This document shows positions 24,608-34,555 of a stretch of 64,000 nt of DNA, piece by piece. Position numbers and translations under genes: made by a program. The stretch is from Demequina zhanjiangensis (GTDB taxonomy: Bacteria > Actinomycetota > Actinomycetes > Actinomycetales > Demequinaceae), in NCBI RefSeq assembly GCF_030418315.1, contig NZ_JAUHPV010000003.1:310001-374000 (forward strand), written 5' to 3'. Under the pieces are notes generated by a model. The model was not told where the DNA came from. It worked only from the letters and a program-made list of their open reading frames with translations, and made no database searches. The first letter of the stretch is position 1. The number at the start of each line of letters is the position of its first letter.

Positions 24608-25420
24608 ATGACCGATCCTCGTGCCCTTCTCGACGTTGCCGCCCGTCTCGCGCAGGAGGCGGGTGACCTGGTCGTGGCCGGCCGCGCAGGCGCCCGGATC
24701 GCGGGCACCAAGTCCTCGTCAGCGGACATCGTCACGGAGATGGATCTCGCTGCGGAGCGTCTTCTTCGTGCGCGGCTTGCCGAGCTGCGGCCCGAGGACG
24801 GGATCCTCGGTGAGGAGGGCGACGACGTCCCCTCCAGCTCCGGCATCACCTGGGTGCTCGACCCGATCGACGGCACTGTCAACTATGCGTACGGCCTGCC
24901 TTACTACGGGGTGTCGGTCGCCGCCGTGTCCGGGCCTCCCAGGACCCACGAGTGGACGCAGGTCGCGGGCGCGCTCCAGACCGGCTCAGGGGAGCTCTGG
25001 ACGGCGGCCAGGGGAGAGGGCGCATGGAGGGACGGGGAACGGCTGACGCGGGTGTCGGCGCCCCCGCTGGCGACGACGCTGCTCGCGACGGGCTTCCAGT
25101 ACGTGCCGGAGCTCCGCGCCCAGCAGGGGGAGGTGGTCGCACGCATGCTGCCCGTCGTGAGGGACATCCGCCGCCTCGGCGCTGCGGCGCTCGACCTGTG
25201 CCATGCAGCCGCAGGCGTGGTCGACGCGTATTACGAGCACAGCATCAACGCGTGGGACATGGCGGCGGGCGGGTTGATCGCCTCTGAGGCGGGGCTCAAG
25301 GTCGCGGGGATCGACGGTGGCCCGGCGGACGAGAGGCTTGTGATCGCGGCGCATCCGGACGTGTGGGACGATCTGGCGGGCGCGCTGATCGCGGCGGGCG
25401 CCGAGCGCGTCGGACGATAG
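24608..25420 (+). CDS. Inositol monophosphatase family protein
   Basis: Mg-dependent phosphatase of 270 residues of the SuhB/IMPase family, dephosphorylating inositol phosphate or a similar sugar phosphate. Metal-binding motifs are SADIVTEMD, GEEG near residue 76, DPIDGTVNYAYG and, near the C-terminus, NAWDMAAGGLIASEAG. Length is normal for the family. ATG 24608 follows CAGGAT by seven bases, again suggesting a leaderless transcript. suhB occupies the same place near sigA in M. tuberculosis. Confidence 0.88.
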   Translation: MTDPRALLDVAARLAQEAGDLVVAGRAGARIAGTKSSSADIVTEMDLAAERLLRARLAELRPEDGILGEEGDDVPSSSGITWVLDPIDGTVNYAYGLPYYGVSVAAVSGPPRTHEWTQVAGALQTGSGELWTAARGEGAWRDGERLTRVSAPPLATTLLATGFQYVPELRAQQGEVVARMLPVVRDIRRLGAAALDLCHAAAGVVDAYYEHSINAWDMAAGGLIASEAGLKVAGIDGGPADERLVIAAHPDVWDDLAGALIAAGAERVGR

Positions 25421-25471
25421 GCGACACGCGAATCGTCGCACCGGGTGGCGCGCGCCGTCCTTTTGGTGCAG

Positions 25472-25532
25472 AATGCCTGCGCCCGAGGGAATGAAACTCG
25501 CCCTCCGGGCATTGATGAGGCACTGACAGTGC
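25472..25532 (+). promoter_or_regulatory. Leader hairpins before the DUF4193 gene
   Basis: AATGCC...CCCGAGGG (25472-25489) can pair with CCCTCCGGGCATT (25501-25513) with a bulge, and GCACTGACAGTGC (25520-25532) is a perfect short palindrome. They lie 22-80 bases before the start codon. No known riboswitch class was recognised; a protein-binding site or mRNA-stabilising structure is possible. Confidence 0.35.
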
Positions 25533-25553
25533 AGCGAAGGGACCGATGCCAGC

Positions 25554-25853
25554 ATGGCGACCGATTACGACGCCCCCCGGAAGACCGACGATGAGATCTC
25601 GGCAGACTCCATCGAGGAGCTGAAGGCGCGCCGCGCCGACAAGACCTCGGGTGTGGTCGACGAGGACGAGGCGGAGGCTGCCGAGGGATTCGAGCTGCCT
25701 GGTGCCGACCTCTCGGGTGAGGAGCTCTCGGTGCGGGTCCTCCCGCCCCAGCAGGACGAGTTCACCTGCATGAGCTGCTTCCTCGTGCACCACCGCAGCC
25801 AGCTCGCGGAGTTCCGCGGCGATGACCCGATCTGCTCGGAGTGCGCGGCCTGA
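25554..25853 (+). CDS. DUF4193 family zinc-ribbon-like protein
   Basis: Small acidic protein of 99 residues, universally conserved in actinobacteria next to dut. The N-terminus MATDYDAPRKTDDEISADSIEELKARR is diagnostic. The C-terminus contains two cysteine pairs, FTCMSCFLVHHRSQLA and PICSECAA, which probably bind zinc. Function is unknown; association with RNA polymerase or translation has been suggested only on grounds of conservation. GAAGGGA lies 11 bases before ATG 25554. Confidence 0.9.
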   Translation: MATDYDAPRKTDDEISADSIEELKARRADKTSGVVDEDEAEAAEGFELPGADLSGEELSVRVLPPQQDEFTCMSCFLVHHRSQLAEFRGDDPICSECAA

Positions 25854-25871
25854 CGGCTCGTAGACGTGCAG

Positions 25872-26333
25872 ATGACTGACGTCGACGTACTCCTGAGCAC
25901 GACCTCCCCGGAGGTTCCGACCCCCGCCTACTCCCACCCGGGAGATGCGGGGGCGGACCTCACGACGCGCGTGGCGCTCACGCTCGAGCCGGGCGAGCGC
26001 GCGACGGTGCCGACGGGCGTGAAGATCGCCCTGCCCGACGGCTATGTCGCCCTGGTGCACCCCCGCTCGGGCCTCGCGTCCAAGAAGGGCATCACCGTCG
26101 TGAATGCGCCCGGGACCGTGGACGCCGGCTACCGCGGCGAGATCGCGGTGACGCTGCTCAACACCGATGCTTCACAGGCGGTGTCCTTCGAGGTCGGCGA
26201 CCGGATCGCGCAGCTGGTGATCCAGCGCGTCGAGCGGGCACGCTTCATCGAGGTCGAGCATCTGCCGGGCTCCCACCGAGGCGACGGGGGCTTCGGCTCC
26301 ACCGGAGTGGACACCCCAGGATCGCCTGCATGA
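25872..26333 (+). CDS. dut: dUTP diphosphatase
   Basis: Homotrimeric dUTPase of 153 residues that hydrolyses dUTP to dUMP, keeping uracil out of DNA and feeding thymidylate synthesis. All five motifs are present: PGDAGADL, PRSGLASKKG, NAPGTVDAGYRGEI (catalytic Asp), RIAQLVIQ and the C-terminal RGDGGFGSTG. The start is ATG 25872 or GTG 25866, two residues apart. The stop overlaps the next start (ATGA), so it heads a coupled series with the OB-fold and DUF3159 genes. Confidence 0.96.
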   Translation: MTDVDVLLSTTSPEVPTPAYSHPGDAGADLTTRVALTLEPGERATVPTGVKIALPDGYVALVHPRSGLASKKGITVVNAPGTVDAGYRGEIAVTLLNTDASQAVSFEVGDRIAQLVIQRVERARFIEVEHLPGSHRGDGGFGSTGVDTPGSPA

Positions 26334-26617
26334 CGGGTGCGATGCTGAAGGAGCACGCCACGCCGGTTCGAGATCTCGAACCGAGGAAGGTCGCGCGCGT
26401 CACCGGACGCATCATCGCCGTCCAGGTCGAGCCCGCCGATGCGGCGCCCACGGTCATCGTGCGGATCGGAGACGGCACAGGGTTCGTGCACGCGGTGTTC
26501 ATGGGCCGCAGGCAGATCCCGGGCGTCGAGCCGGGCCGCGTCCTCGACATCGAGGGACGGGTGTGCGAGACGACGGCAGAGCCGCGCATCTACAACCCGC
26601 GATACGAGCTCCTGTGA
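26330..26617 (+). CDS. OB-fold nucleic-acid-binding domain protein
   Basis: Protein of 95 residues forming a single OB-fold (PRKVARVTGRIIAVQVEPADAAPTVIVRIGDGTGFVHAVFMGRRQIPGVEPG), similar to the anticodon-binding or RecG-like wedge folds and to M. tuberculosis Rv2694c at the same locus. A role in binding nucleic acid is inferred from the fold. ATGA overlap with dut and GTGA overlap with the next gene show translational coupling. Confidence 0.85.
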   Translation: MTGAMLKEHATPVRDLEPRKVARVTGRIIAVQVEPADAAPTVIVRIGDGTGFVHAVFMGRRQIPGVEPGRVLDIEGRVCETTAEPRIYNPRYELL

Positions 26618-27288
26618 GCATGCCGGAGAACGAGCGCGCGGGGAAGCTCGGAGAGATCCTCAACTCCGAGGAGTTCTCGCTCCATACCGCGATCGGCGGA
26701 TGGCGAGGTTTCGTCGAGTCGGTGCTGCCGGGCCTGGTCTTCGTGGTGGCCTTCCTGATCTGGGGCGGCTTCCAGATTCCGGTGATCGCCTCCGTCGCCA
26801 CCGTCGTGGTGCTCGTGGTCGCGCGGCTCATTGCACGCACCCCGATCACCCAGGCGCTCTCGGGAGTCATCGGCGTGGCGCTCGGAGCCATCTGGGCGTG
26901 GCGCGCTGGCGACGCAGGCGAGTTCTTCGCGCCCGGGCTGTGGATCAATGCGGGCTACCTCGCCGCGGTGCTTCTGACCATGGTGATCCGGTGGCCGCTC
27001 GTCGGGGTCGTGATGCATCTGCTGCGCCCGCACGAGGGGGACTGGCGCAAGAGCCCCGCACTGATGCGTCGCTACCAGTGGGCGACCGCCGTGCTCGCCA
27101 GCATGTTCGTGCTGCGCCTGTTGGTGCAGGTGCCGCTCTACATGGCCGGCGAGGTCGCGGTTCTCGGCACCATGAAGCTGGCGATGGGCATCCCGCTCAC
27201 TGCGCTGACGCTCTGGGCTATCTGGTTCCTGGTGCGGAACGCAGCACCTCCTGCAGAGCCTGAGGCTCCGCTTCCGCCGACACGATGA
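26614..27288 (+). CDS. DUF3159 membrane protein
   Basis: Integral membrane protein of 224 residues, DUF3159 family, function unknown. The N-terminus (KLGEILNSEEFSLHTAIGGWRGFVESVLPGLVFVVAFL) is characteristic; five or six hydrophobic helices follow. The start is GTG 26614, overlapping the OB-fold gene stop. Its last 71 bases overlap, on the opposite strand, the 3' end of the TrkA-type gene, so both reading frames encode protein there. Confidence 0.87.
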   Translation: MSMPENERAGKLGEILNSEEFSLHTAIGGWRGFVESVLPGLVFVVAFLIWGGFQIPVIASVATVVVLVVARLIARTPITQALSGVIGVALGAIWAWRAGDAGEFFAPGLWINAGYLAAVLLTMVIRWPLVGVVMHLLRPHEGDWRKSPALMRRYQWATAVLASMFVLRLLVQVPLYMAGEVAVLGTMKLAMGIPLTALTLWAIWFLVRNAAPPAEPEAPLPPTR

Positions 27289-27892
27289 ACAGCAGCTCGT
27301 CGCCCGCCTCGAGGGTGTCCTCGGGCGTGGGCGCGATGGTGCGGTCGCCTCGGACGATGCACGACAGCACCGTGTCCTGAGGCCACGGGATCTCTCGCAT
27401 CAGCGCACCGACCACCGGCGAGCCCTTGGGCAGCGTCACCTCGATGATCGACGCACCGGACTGGTGGAAGGTGAACACCTTCACGAGGTCGCCCACGGCG
27501 ACGGCCTCCTCGACCATCGCCGTCATGATGCGGGGCGTCGACACCGCGACATCCACGCCCCACTGCGTGTCGTACATCCACTCGTTGCGCGGGTTGTTGA
27601 CGCGAGCCACCGTGCGGGGCACGGCGAACTCGGTCTTCGCGAGGAACGAGACGACGAGGTTGACCTTGTCATCGCCGGTGGCCGCGACGACCACGTCCAT
27701 CTCCTCGACGGCGGCCTCCCTCAGCGCGACGAGCTCGCACGCGTCCGCGAGCATCCACTCCGCCTGAGGCACCTGCGCCACGCGCATCGCCGTCGGCTGG
27801 TTGTCCATGAGCAGGACCTCGTGGCCGTGGGCGATCAGGTCGGACGCGATCGAGCGTCCCACCGAGCCTGCACCGCAGATCAGCACCTTCAT
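27218..27892 (-). CDS. TrkA-family potassium channel/transporter regulator, second gene
   Basis: Cytoplasmic RCK-type gating subunit of 224 residues. The N-terminal NAD-binding Rossmann fold reads MKVLICGAGSVGRSIASDLI...VLLMD; the RCK_C domain follows (FTFHQSGASIIEVTLPKGSPVVGALMREI). It probably regulates K+ uptake in response to nucleotide; c-di-AMP binding to the C-domain is known in relatives but cannot be seen here. It overlaps the upstream TrkA gene by four bases. This matches the ceoB/ceoC pair of M. tuberculosis. Confidence 0.92.
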   Translation of the reverse strand: MKVLICGAGSVGRSIASDLIAHGHEVLLMDNQPTAMRVAQVPQAEWMLADACELVALREAAVEEMDVVVAATGDDKVNLVVSFLAKTEFAVPRTVARVNNPRNEWMYDTQWGVDVAVSTPRIMTAMVEEAVAVGDLVKVFTFHQSGASIIEVTLPKGSPVVGALMREIPWPQDTVLSCIVRGDRTIAPTPEDTLEAGDELLFIVSAEAEPQALQEVLRSAPGTR

Positions 27893-28554
27893 CGGTCGCC
27901 TCCCGGGCGTCGGGCGGCGACGCGCTGCGCGACGGACGCCACGGCGTCGGGAACGGCGAAGTAGGCCTCGTCGCCCGACTGGATCAACGTGGTCGGTTCG
28001 GGCAGCACGCACTCGCCGAAGCGCACGACGTAGGCGAGGCGGGTGCCCATCGCCTTCTCGAGCGAGACGTAGGTGTCGCCGATCCACTCGGCGTGCACGG
28101 CGATGCGGCGCACCGCGACGCCGACGGCCGGATCGTGGAACACCTCGTCCACGCCGCCGGGAAGCATGCGGTCCACCATCTGCGCCGCGGTCCACGGCAC
28201 GGGTGCGACCGTCGGGATGCCGAGTCGGCGGTAGACCTCCGCTCGGCCGGGATCGGCGATCCTGGCGACGACGTTGTCGACCCCGTAGGTCTCGCGGACC
28301 ACGCGCGCGGCGAGGATGTTGGAGTTGTCACCGCTGGACACGGCCGCGAACGCGTAGGCGTCCTCGACTCCTGCGGAGGCGAGGGTCTCGCGGTCGAAGC
28401 CGATCCCGGTGATCTTCTGGCCCTGGAAATCTGCGGGGAGCCGGCGGAACGCATCTGCGGCCTGATCGATGATCGCCACCGAGTGTCCGCGCGACTCGAA
28501 CTCCGTCGCCAGGGAAGCACCGGTGCGCCCGCACCCGAGGATCACGATATGCAC
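27889..28554 (-). CDS. TrkA-family potassium channel/transporter regulator, first gene
   Basis: RCK-type protein of 221 residues with Rossmann motif HIVILGCGRTGASLATEFESRGHSVAIID, a degenerate middle and a C-terminal domain (VAVRRIAVHAEWIGDTYVSLEKAMGTRLAYVVR). The GTG start at 28554 follows a TATAGC hexamer (minus strand) by about 11 bases with no ribosome site. It probably assembles with the product of the coupled downstream gene. No membrane pore subunit (TrkH/KtrB) is adjacent; the divergent APC permease may be the partner. Confidence 0.9.
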   Translation of the reverse strand: MHIVILGCGRTGASLATEFESRGHSVAIIDQAADAFRRLPADFQGQKITGIGFDRETLASAGVEDAYAFAAVSSGDNSNILAARVVRETYGVDNVVARIADPGRAEVYRRLGIPTVAPVPWTAAQMVDRMLPGGVDEVFHDPAVGVAVRRIAVHAEWIGDTYVSLEKAMGTRLAYVVRFGECVLPEPTTLIQSGDEAYFAVPDAVASVAQRVAARRPGGDR

Positions 28555-28595
28555 AAGGTCACACGCTATACCCGTCAGCCCTAGGATGGTGCGAC

Positions 28596-30488
28596 GTGCG
28601 AGGGTTTCTGGCGAGTGTGAAGGGCCTCGTGTTCGGCCGTCCGGTGGCGACGGACCACGCGACGCCGGTGATGCTGCGCACCCGATTGGCTCTGCCCGTG
28701 TTCGGCGCGGGGCTCCTCTCGGCGGTGGCGTACGCACCTGACGCGATCATCGACTCGCTGCGCCAGGGCGGTCAGCAGGCCGCGACGATGGGCGTCGGGA
28801 TCGGCGTGGTCGTGATCCTCATGCTCCTCGCGCTGGCGTACCGCTCGAACGTGCGCAGCCGCCCTGACGAGCGCGCGGACTACGGACTCGTGCGCGACGT
28901 CCTCGGGTCGGGTCCGGGCGTCGTCACGGGCGCCGCGCTGCTGATCGACTACCTCTTCACCGTCGCGGTGTCGGTGTCCGCCATCACAGGGATCGTGGTC
29001 TACACGATCCCGACCGCCCACGGGTGGGAGCGCGCGATCGGGGTGACGGTCATCGCGGTGATGACGATCGTCAGTCTGCGGGGGATCCGCGATCGCACCC
29101 GCGTGCTGCTGACCGTGTGGTTCGGCTTCCTGATCGTGATCGGCATCCTGGTCGTGGTGGGTGTCCTGTTCCCCGCGACCGAGATCACCGCGCCCGACTC
29201 GATACCCGACACCACCCGTTCCGTGCTCGTCGCCTTCGCGGGCGCGATCTCCTCGGGTGCGGTCATGGTCACGGGCATCGAGCACCTCGCCTCGTCCGGC
29301 CCCTACCACGCGCCTCCGCGCGGAGCCCGCGCGGGCCGCACCGTGCTCGTCGCCGCTGCCGCCGCGAGCGTCGCGTTCCTCGCCGTGATCTGGCTCGCGT
29401 GGCGATTCCGGGTGACCGGCTGGGTGCAGGGGCCCGTGCTGCTTCAGGTGACCGACAAGGTGACGGACCAGGCGTGGTCGGTGTGGATCGTGGGCCTCTC
29501 CGCCGCGGCCATCCTCTATGCCGCGGCCACCGCGGTGTTCCGGCGCTTCTCCAACCTTGCCTCCCTGCTCGCGCACGACGCCTACCTGCCGCGCCAGCTC
29601 TCGATGGCGAACGACCGGCTCGTCTACCGCGGGGGAGTCCTCCTCGTCGCGGGCGCGTCGGCGCTCGTGGTGATCGCCGCCAACGCCGACCTGCTCGTGC
29701 TTGTGCACATGTACGTGATCGGCGTCTTCTCGTCGATCGTGCTGAGCCAGCTCGCGATGGTGCGCCACTTCGGCGAGGCGCTCACCCGTGAGGCATCCCG
29801 AGCGAAGCGTCGACGCCTGCAGGCTCGGCGCGCGCTCCACGCGACGGCCGTCGTCGTCGCCTCGGCGGTGTGGATCGTCGTCGCCGTCTTCAACTTCGTC
29901 TCGGGTGCGTGGATCGCGATCGCCGCCCTCGTGGGTCTCGTCGTCCTGATGCGGTCGATCAGCAAGCACTACGCGAGGATGCGCGAGGACGTACGCCTGA
30001 CGCCGGACGACCGGTCCGACGCGCTGCCGAGCGCGACCCATGGCGTGGTACTCATCGCGCAGCTCCACCGTCCCGCGATGCGCGCCCTCGCGGTGGCGAA
30101 GGCGGCGCGGCACGCCCGGCTCGAGGCCGTCGCCGTCGCGATCGACAAGAAGAACGCGGCCCAGCTCCAGCGCGAATGGGGCAGGCGCAACATGGGGATG
30201 CCTCTGATCGTCCTGGACTCGCCCTTCCGCGACCTGGTCGGTCCGGTCCTCACGCACGTGCGGCACCTGCACAGGGAGAGCCCGCGAGACGTCGTCGTGG
30301 TGTACGTGCCGGAGTACGTGGTCGGCCGATGGTGGGAGAGGTTCCTGCACAACAAGGCCACGCAACGGCTGCGCGATCAGCTCCTCAACGTGCCGAACGT
30401 GGTCGTGTCCGCGGTCCCGTGGCAGCTCGAGTCGGCGCGCGAGCGCGCCGCCCAGGTGCAGGCCGCCGACGCGAATGAAGGGCTGTGA
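28596..30488 (+). CDS. APC-superfamily permease with C-terminal cytoplasmic domain
   Basis: Membrane transporter of 630 residues. About twelve transmembrane helices occupy residues 30-465 (LALPVFGAGLLSAVAYAPDA is the first). The last 150 residues are soluble and USP-like (THGVVLIAQLHRPAMRALAVAKAARHARLEAVAV... PRDVVVVYVPEYV). This layout is shared with amino-acid permeases and KimA-type potassium importers. Because it is divergent from two TrkA-type regulators, potassium import is plausible but inferred. GTG start at 28596, seven bases after TAGGAT, suggests a leaderless mRNA. The stop overlaps the next start. Confidence 0.85.
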   Translation: MRGFLASVKGLVFGRPVATDHATPVMLRTRLALPVFGAGLLSAVAYAPDAIIDSLRQGGQQAATMGVGIGVVVILMLLALAYRSNVRSRPDERADYGLVRDVLGSGPGVVTGAALLIDYLFTVAVSVSAITGIVVYTIPTAHGWERAIGVTVIAVMTIVSLRGIRDRTRVLLTVWFGFLIVIGILVVVGVLFPATEITAPDSIPDTTRSVLVAFAGAISSGAVMVTGIEHLASSGPYHAPPRGARAGRTVLVAAAAASVAFLAVIWLAWRFRVTGWVQGPVLLQVTDKVTDQAWSVWIVGLSAAAILYAAATAVFRRFSNLASLLAHDAYLPRQLSMANDRLVYRGGVLLVAGASALVVIAANADLLVLVHMYVIGVFSSIVLSQLAMVRHFGEALTREASRAKRRRLQARRALHATAVVVASAVWIVVAVFNFVSGAWIAIAALVGLVVLMRSISKHYARMREDVRLTPDDRSDALPSATHGVVLIAQLHRPAMRALAVAKAARHARLEAVAVAIDKKNAAQLQREWGRRNMGMPLIVLDSPFRDLVGPVLTHVRHLHRESPRDVVVVYVPEYVVGRWWERFLHNKATQRLRDQLLNVPNVVVSAVPWQLESARERAAQVQAADANEGL

Positions 30489-31681
30489 GGGCGATGACCA
30501 CGCGCATCCAGGTGGAGGTCGGCAAGCCGGCGCATGGCGGGCACTGCGTCGCGCGCCACGAGGGCCGCGCGGTGTTCGTGAGGGACGCCCTCCCGGGTGA
30601 GGTCGTCGTCGCCGAGGTGGTACAGGACGATGCCGACGCGCGCTTCTGGCGTGCGGAGACGGTCGAGGTCCTCGAGGCCTCGCCGGACCGTGTCGCGCAC
30701 CCCTGGTCCGACGCGGGAGCAGGCGGCGTGGGCGGCGCGGAGCTCGGGCACGTCGCCCTTCCCGCGCAGCGCCGCTGGAAGCAGGCGGTGCTCGAGGAGT
30801 CGTTCGAGCGGTTCGCGGGCATCCCCTTCGAGGGGACGGTGCACGCCGCCCCGGGAGACGACGCGCGCGAGGGCCTCGCGTACCGGACGCGCGTGAGCGC
30901 GGTCGCGGGCGGCGACGGACGGCCGACCATGACAGTGCCGGGCACGGGGGAGAGGCGCACGCTGACCTCGATGCCGCTTGCCACGCCGGAGGCCGAGGCA
31001 GCGCTCATGGGGGCCACGGCAGATCCCGGCACGCGTATCGACGTGACGGCCACGTCCACGGGCGAGGTGGTCGTCACCACCACGGGCCGCGAGGCGCGCA
31101 GGCTCTGGCTCAACGAGCGGGTGGAGCACTCGGCGGGCGAGCTCGGCTACAGGGTGCGGGCCGCAGACTTCTGGCAGGTCCACCGCGAGGCGCCGCGCGT
31201 CCTCGTCGACGCCGTCATGTCCCGCGTGCTTGAGGACGGCCCCGTCCTCGACCTCTACTCGGGCGCGGGACTGCTGGCGCTGCCGCTGGCGGCGCAGGGC
31301 CGTCCCGTCGTCGCGGTCGAGGCCGCCGACGGAGGCAAGGCTCCCGCGGCGCTCGCCGCGAACCTCCGGTCGCGGCCAGGGGCGGAGGCCGTCGGGGACG
31401 ACGTGCGCAGGTTCCTTGTCTCGGCCGCGCCCGAGCGCGACTGGACGCAGGCGAGCGTCGTCCTCGATCCGCCGCGCTCAGGCGCCAAGGCGCGCAACAT
31501 CGCTGCGCTGGCGGCACTCGGTGCGCCTCGGATCGTCTACGTGGCGTGCGACCCTGTCGCGTTGGCGCGGGACACCGCGCTGCTTCGCGAGAGCGGCTAC
31601 GACCTGCTGGAGGCGGACGCCTTCGACCTGTTCCCGATGACCCACCACATCGAGACGGTCGCCTCGTTCGCATTGAGATGA
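30485..31681 (+). CDS. TRAM-domain class I SAM-dependent RNA methyltransferase (TrmA/RumA family)
   Basis: RNA uridine-5-methyltransferase-like protein of 398 residues. The N-terminal TRAM domain (KPAHGGHCVARHEGRAVFVRDALPGEVVVAEV) binds RNA. The C-terminal Rossmann domain has the SAM motif VLDLYSGAGLLALPLA, the catalytic-loop VVLDPPRSGA and the active cysteine in IVYVACDPVALARD. The four cysteines of an iron-sulfur cluster seen in RumA are absent. Target is a tRNA or rRNA uridine by family. Start is GTG 30485, overlapping the permease stop, or ATG 30494. Confidence 0.9.
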   Translation: MRAMTTRIQVEVGKPAHGGHCVARHEGRAVFVRDALPGEVVVAEVVQDDADARFWRAETVEVLEASPDRVAHPWSDAGAGGVGGAELGHVALPAQRRWKQAVLEESFERFAGIPFEGTVHAAPGDDAREGLAYRTRVSAVAGGDGRPTMTVPGTGERRTLTSMPLATPEAEAALMGATADPGTRIDVTATSTGEVVVTTTGREARRLWLNERVEHSAGELGYRVRAADFWQVHREAPRVLVDAVMSRVLEDGPVLDLYSGAGLLALPLAAQGRPVVAVEAADGGKAPAALAANLRSRPGAEAVGDDVRRFLVSAAPERDWTQASVVLDPPRSGAKARNIAALAALGAPRIVYVACDPVALARDTALLRESGYDLLEADAFDLFPMTHHIETVASFALR

Positions 31682-31771
31682 CATGTCACCAAGGCCGGGT
31701 CGCCGACCCCGCCTGAGCCCCGTCCCATGGCTAGGATGGGGCCGATCAACGATGAGCACAGGAGGAGCCGC

Positions 31772-34468
<2,697 letters not shown>

Positions 34469-34555
34469 CGGCAGGCGAGCGGCGCCGACTGGTCCGGCGA
34501 CGGGGTCGCGCCGCGTAGAGTGGTGTGACCCCGGAGCCCGGAAGAAGGAGAGAGC

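Noticed and set aside
28581-30365. 594-codon minus-strand frame opposite the APC permease
   Set aside because: Extremely His/Asp/Arg-rich, a usual antisense artefact of GC-rich membrane-protein genes.
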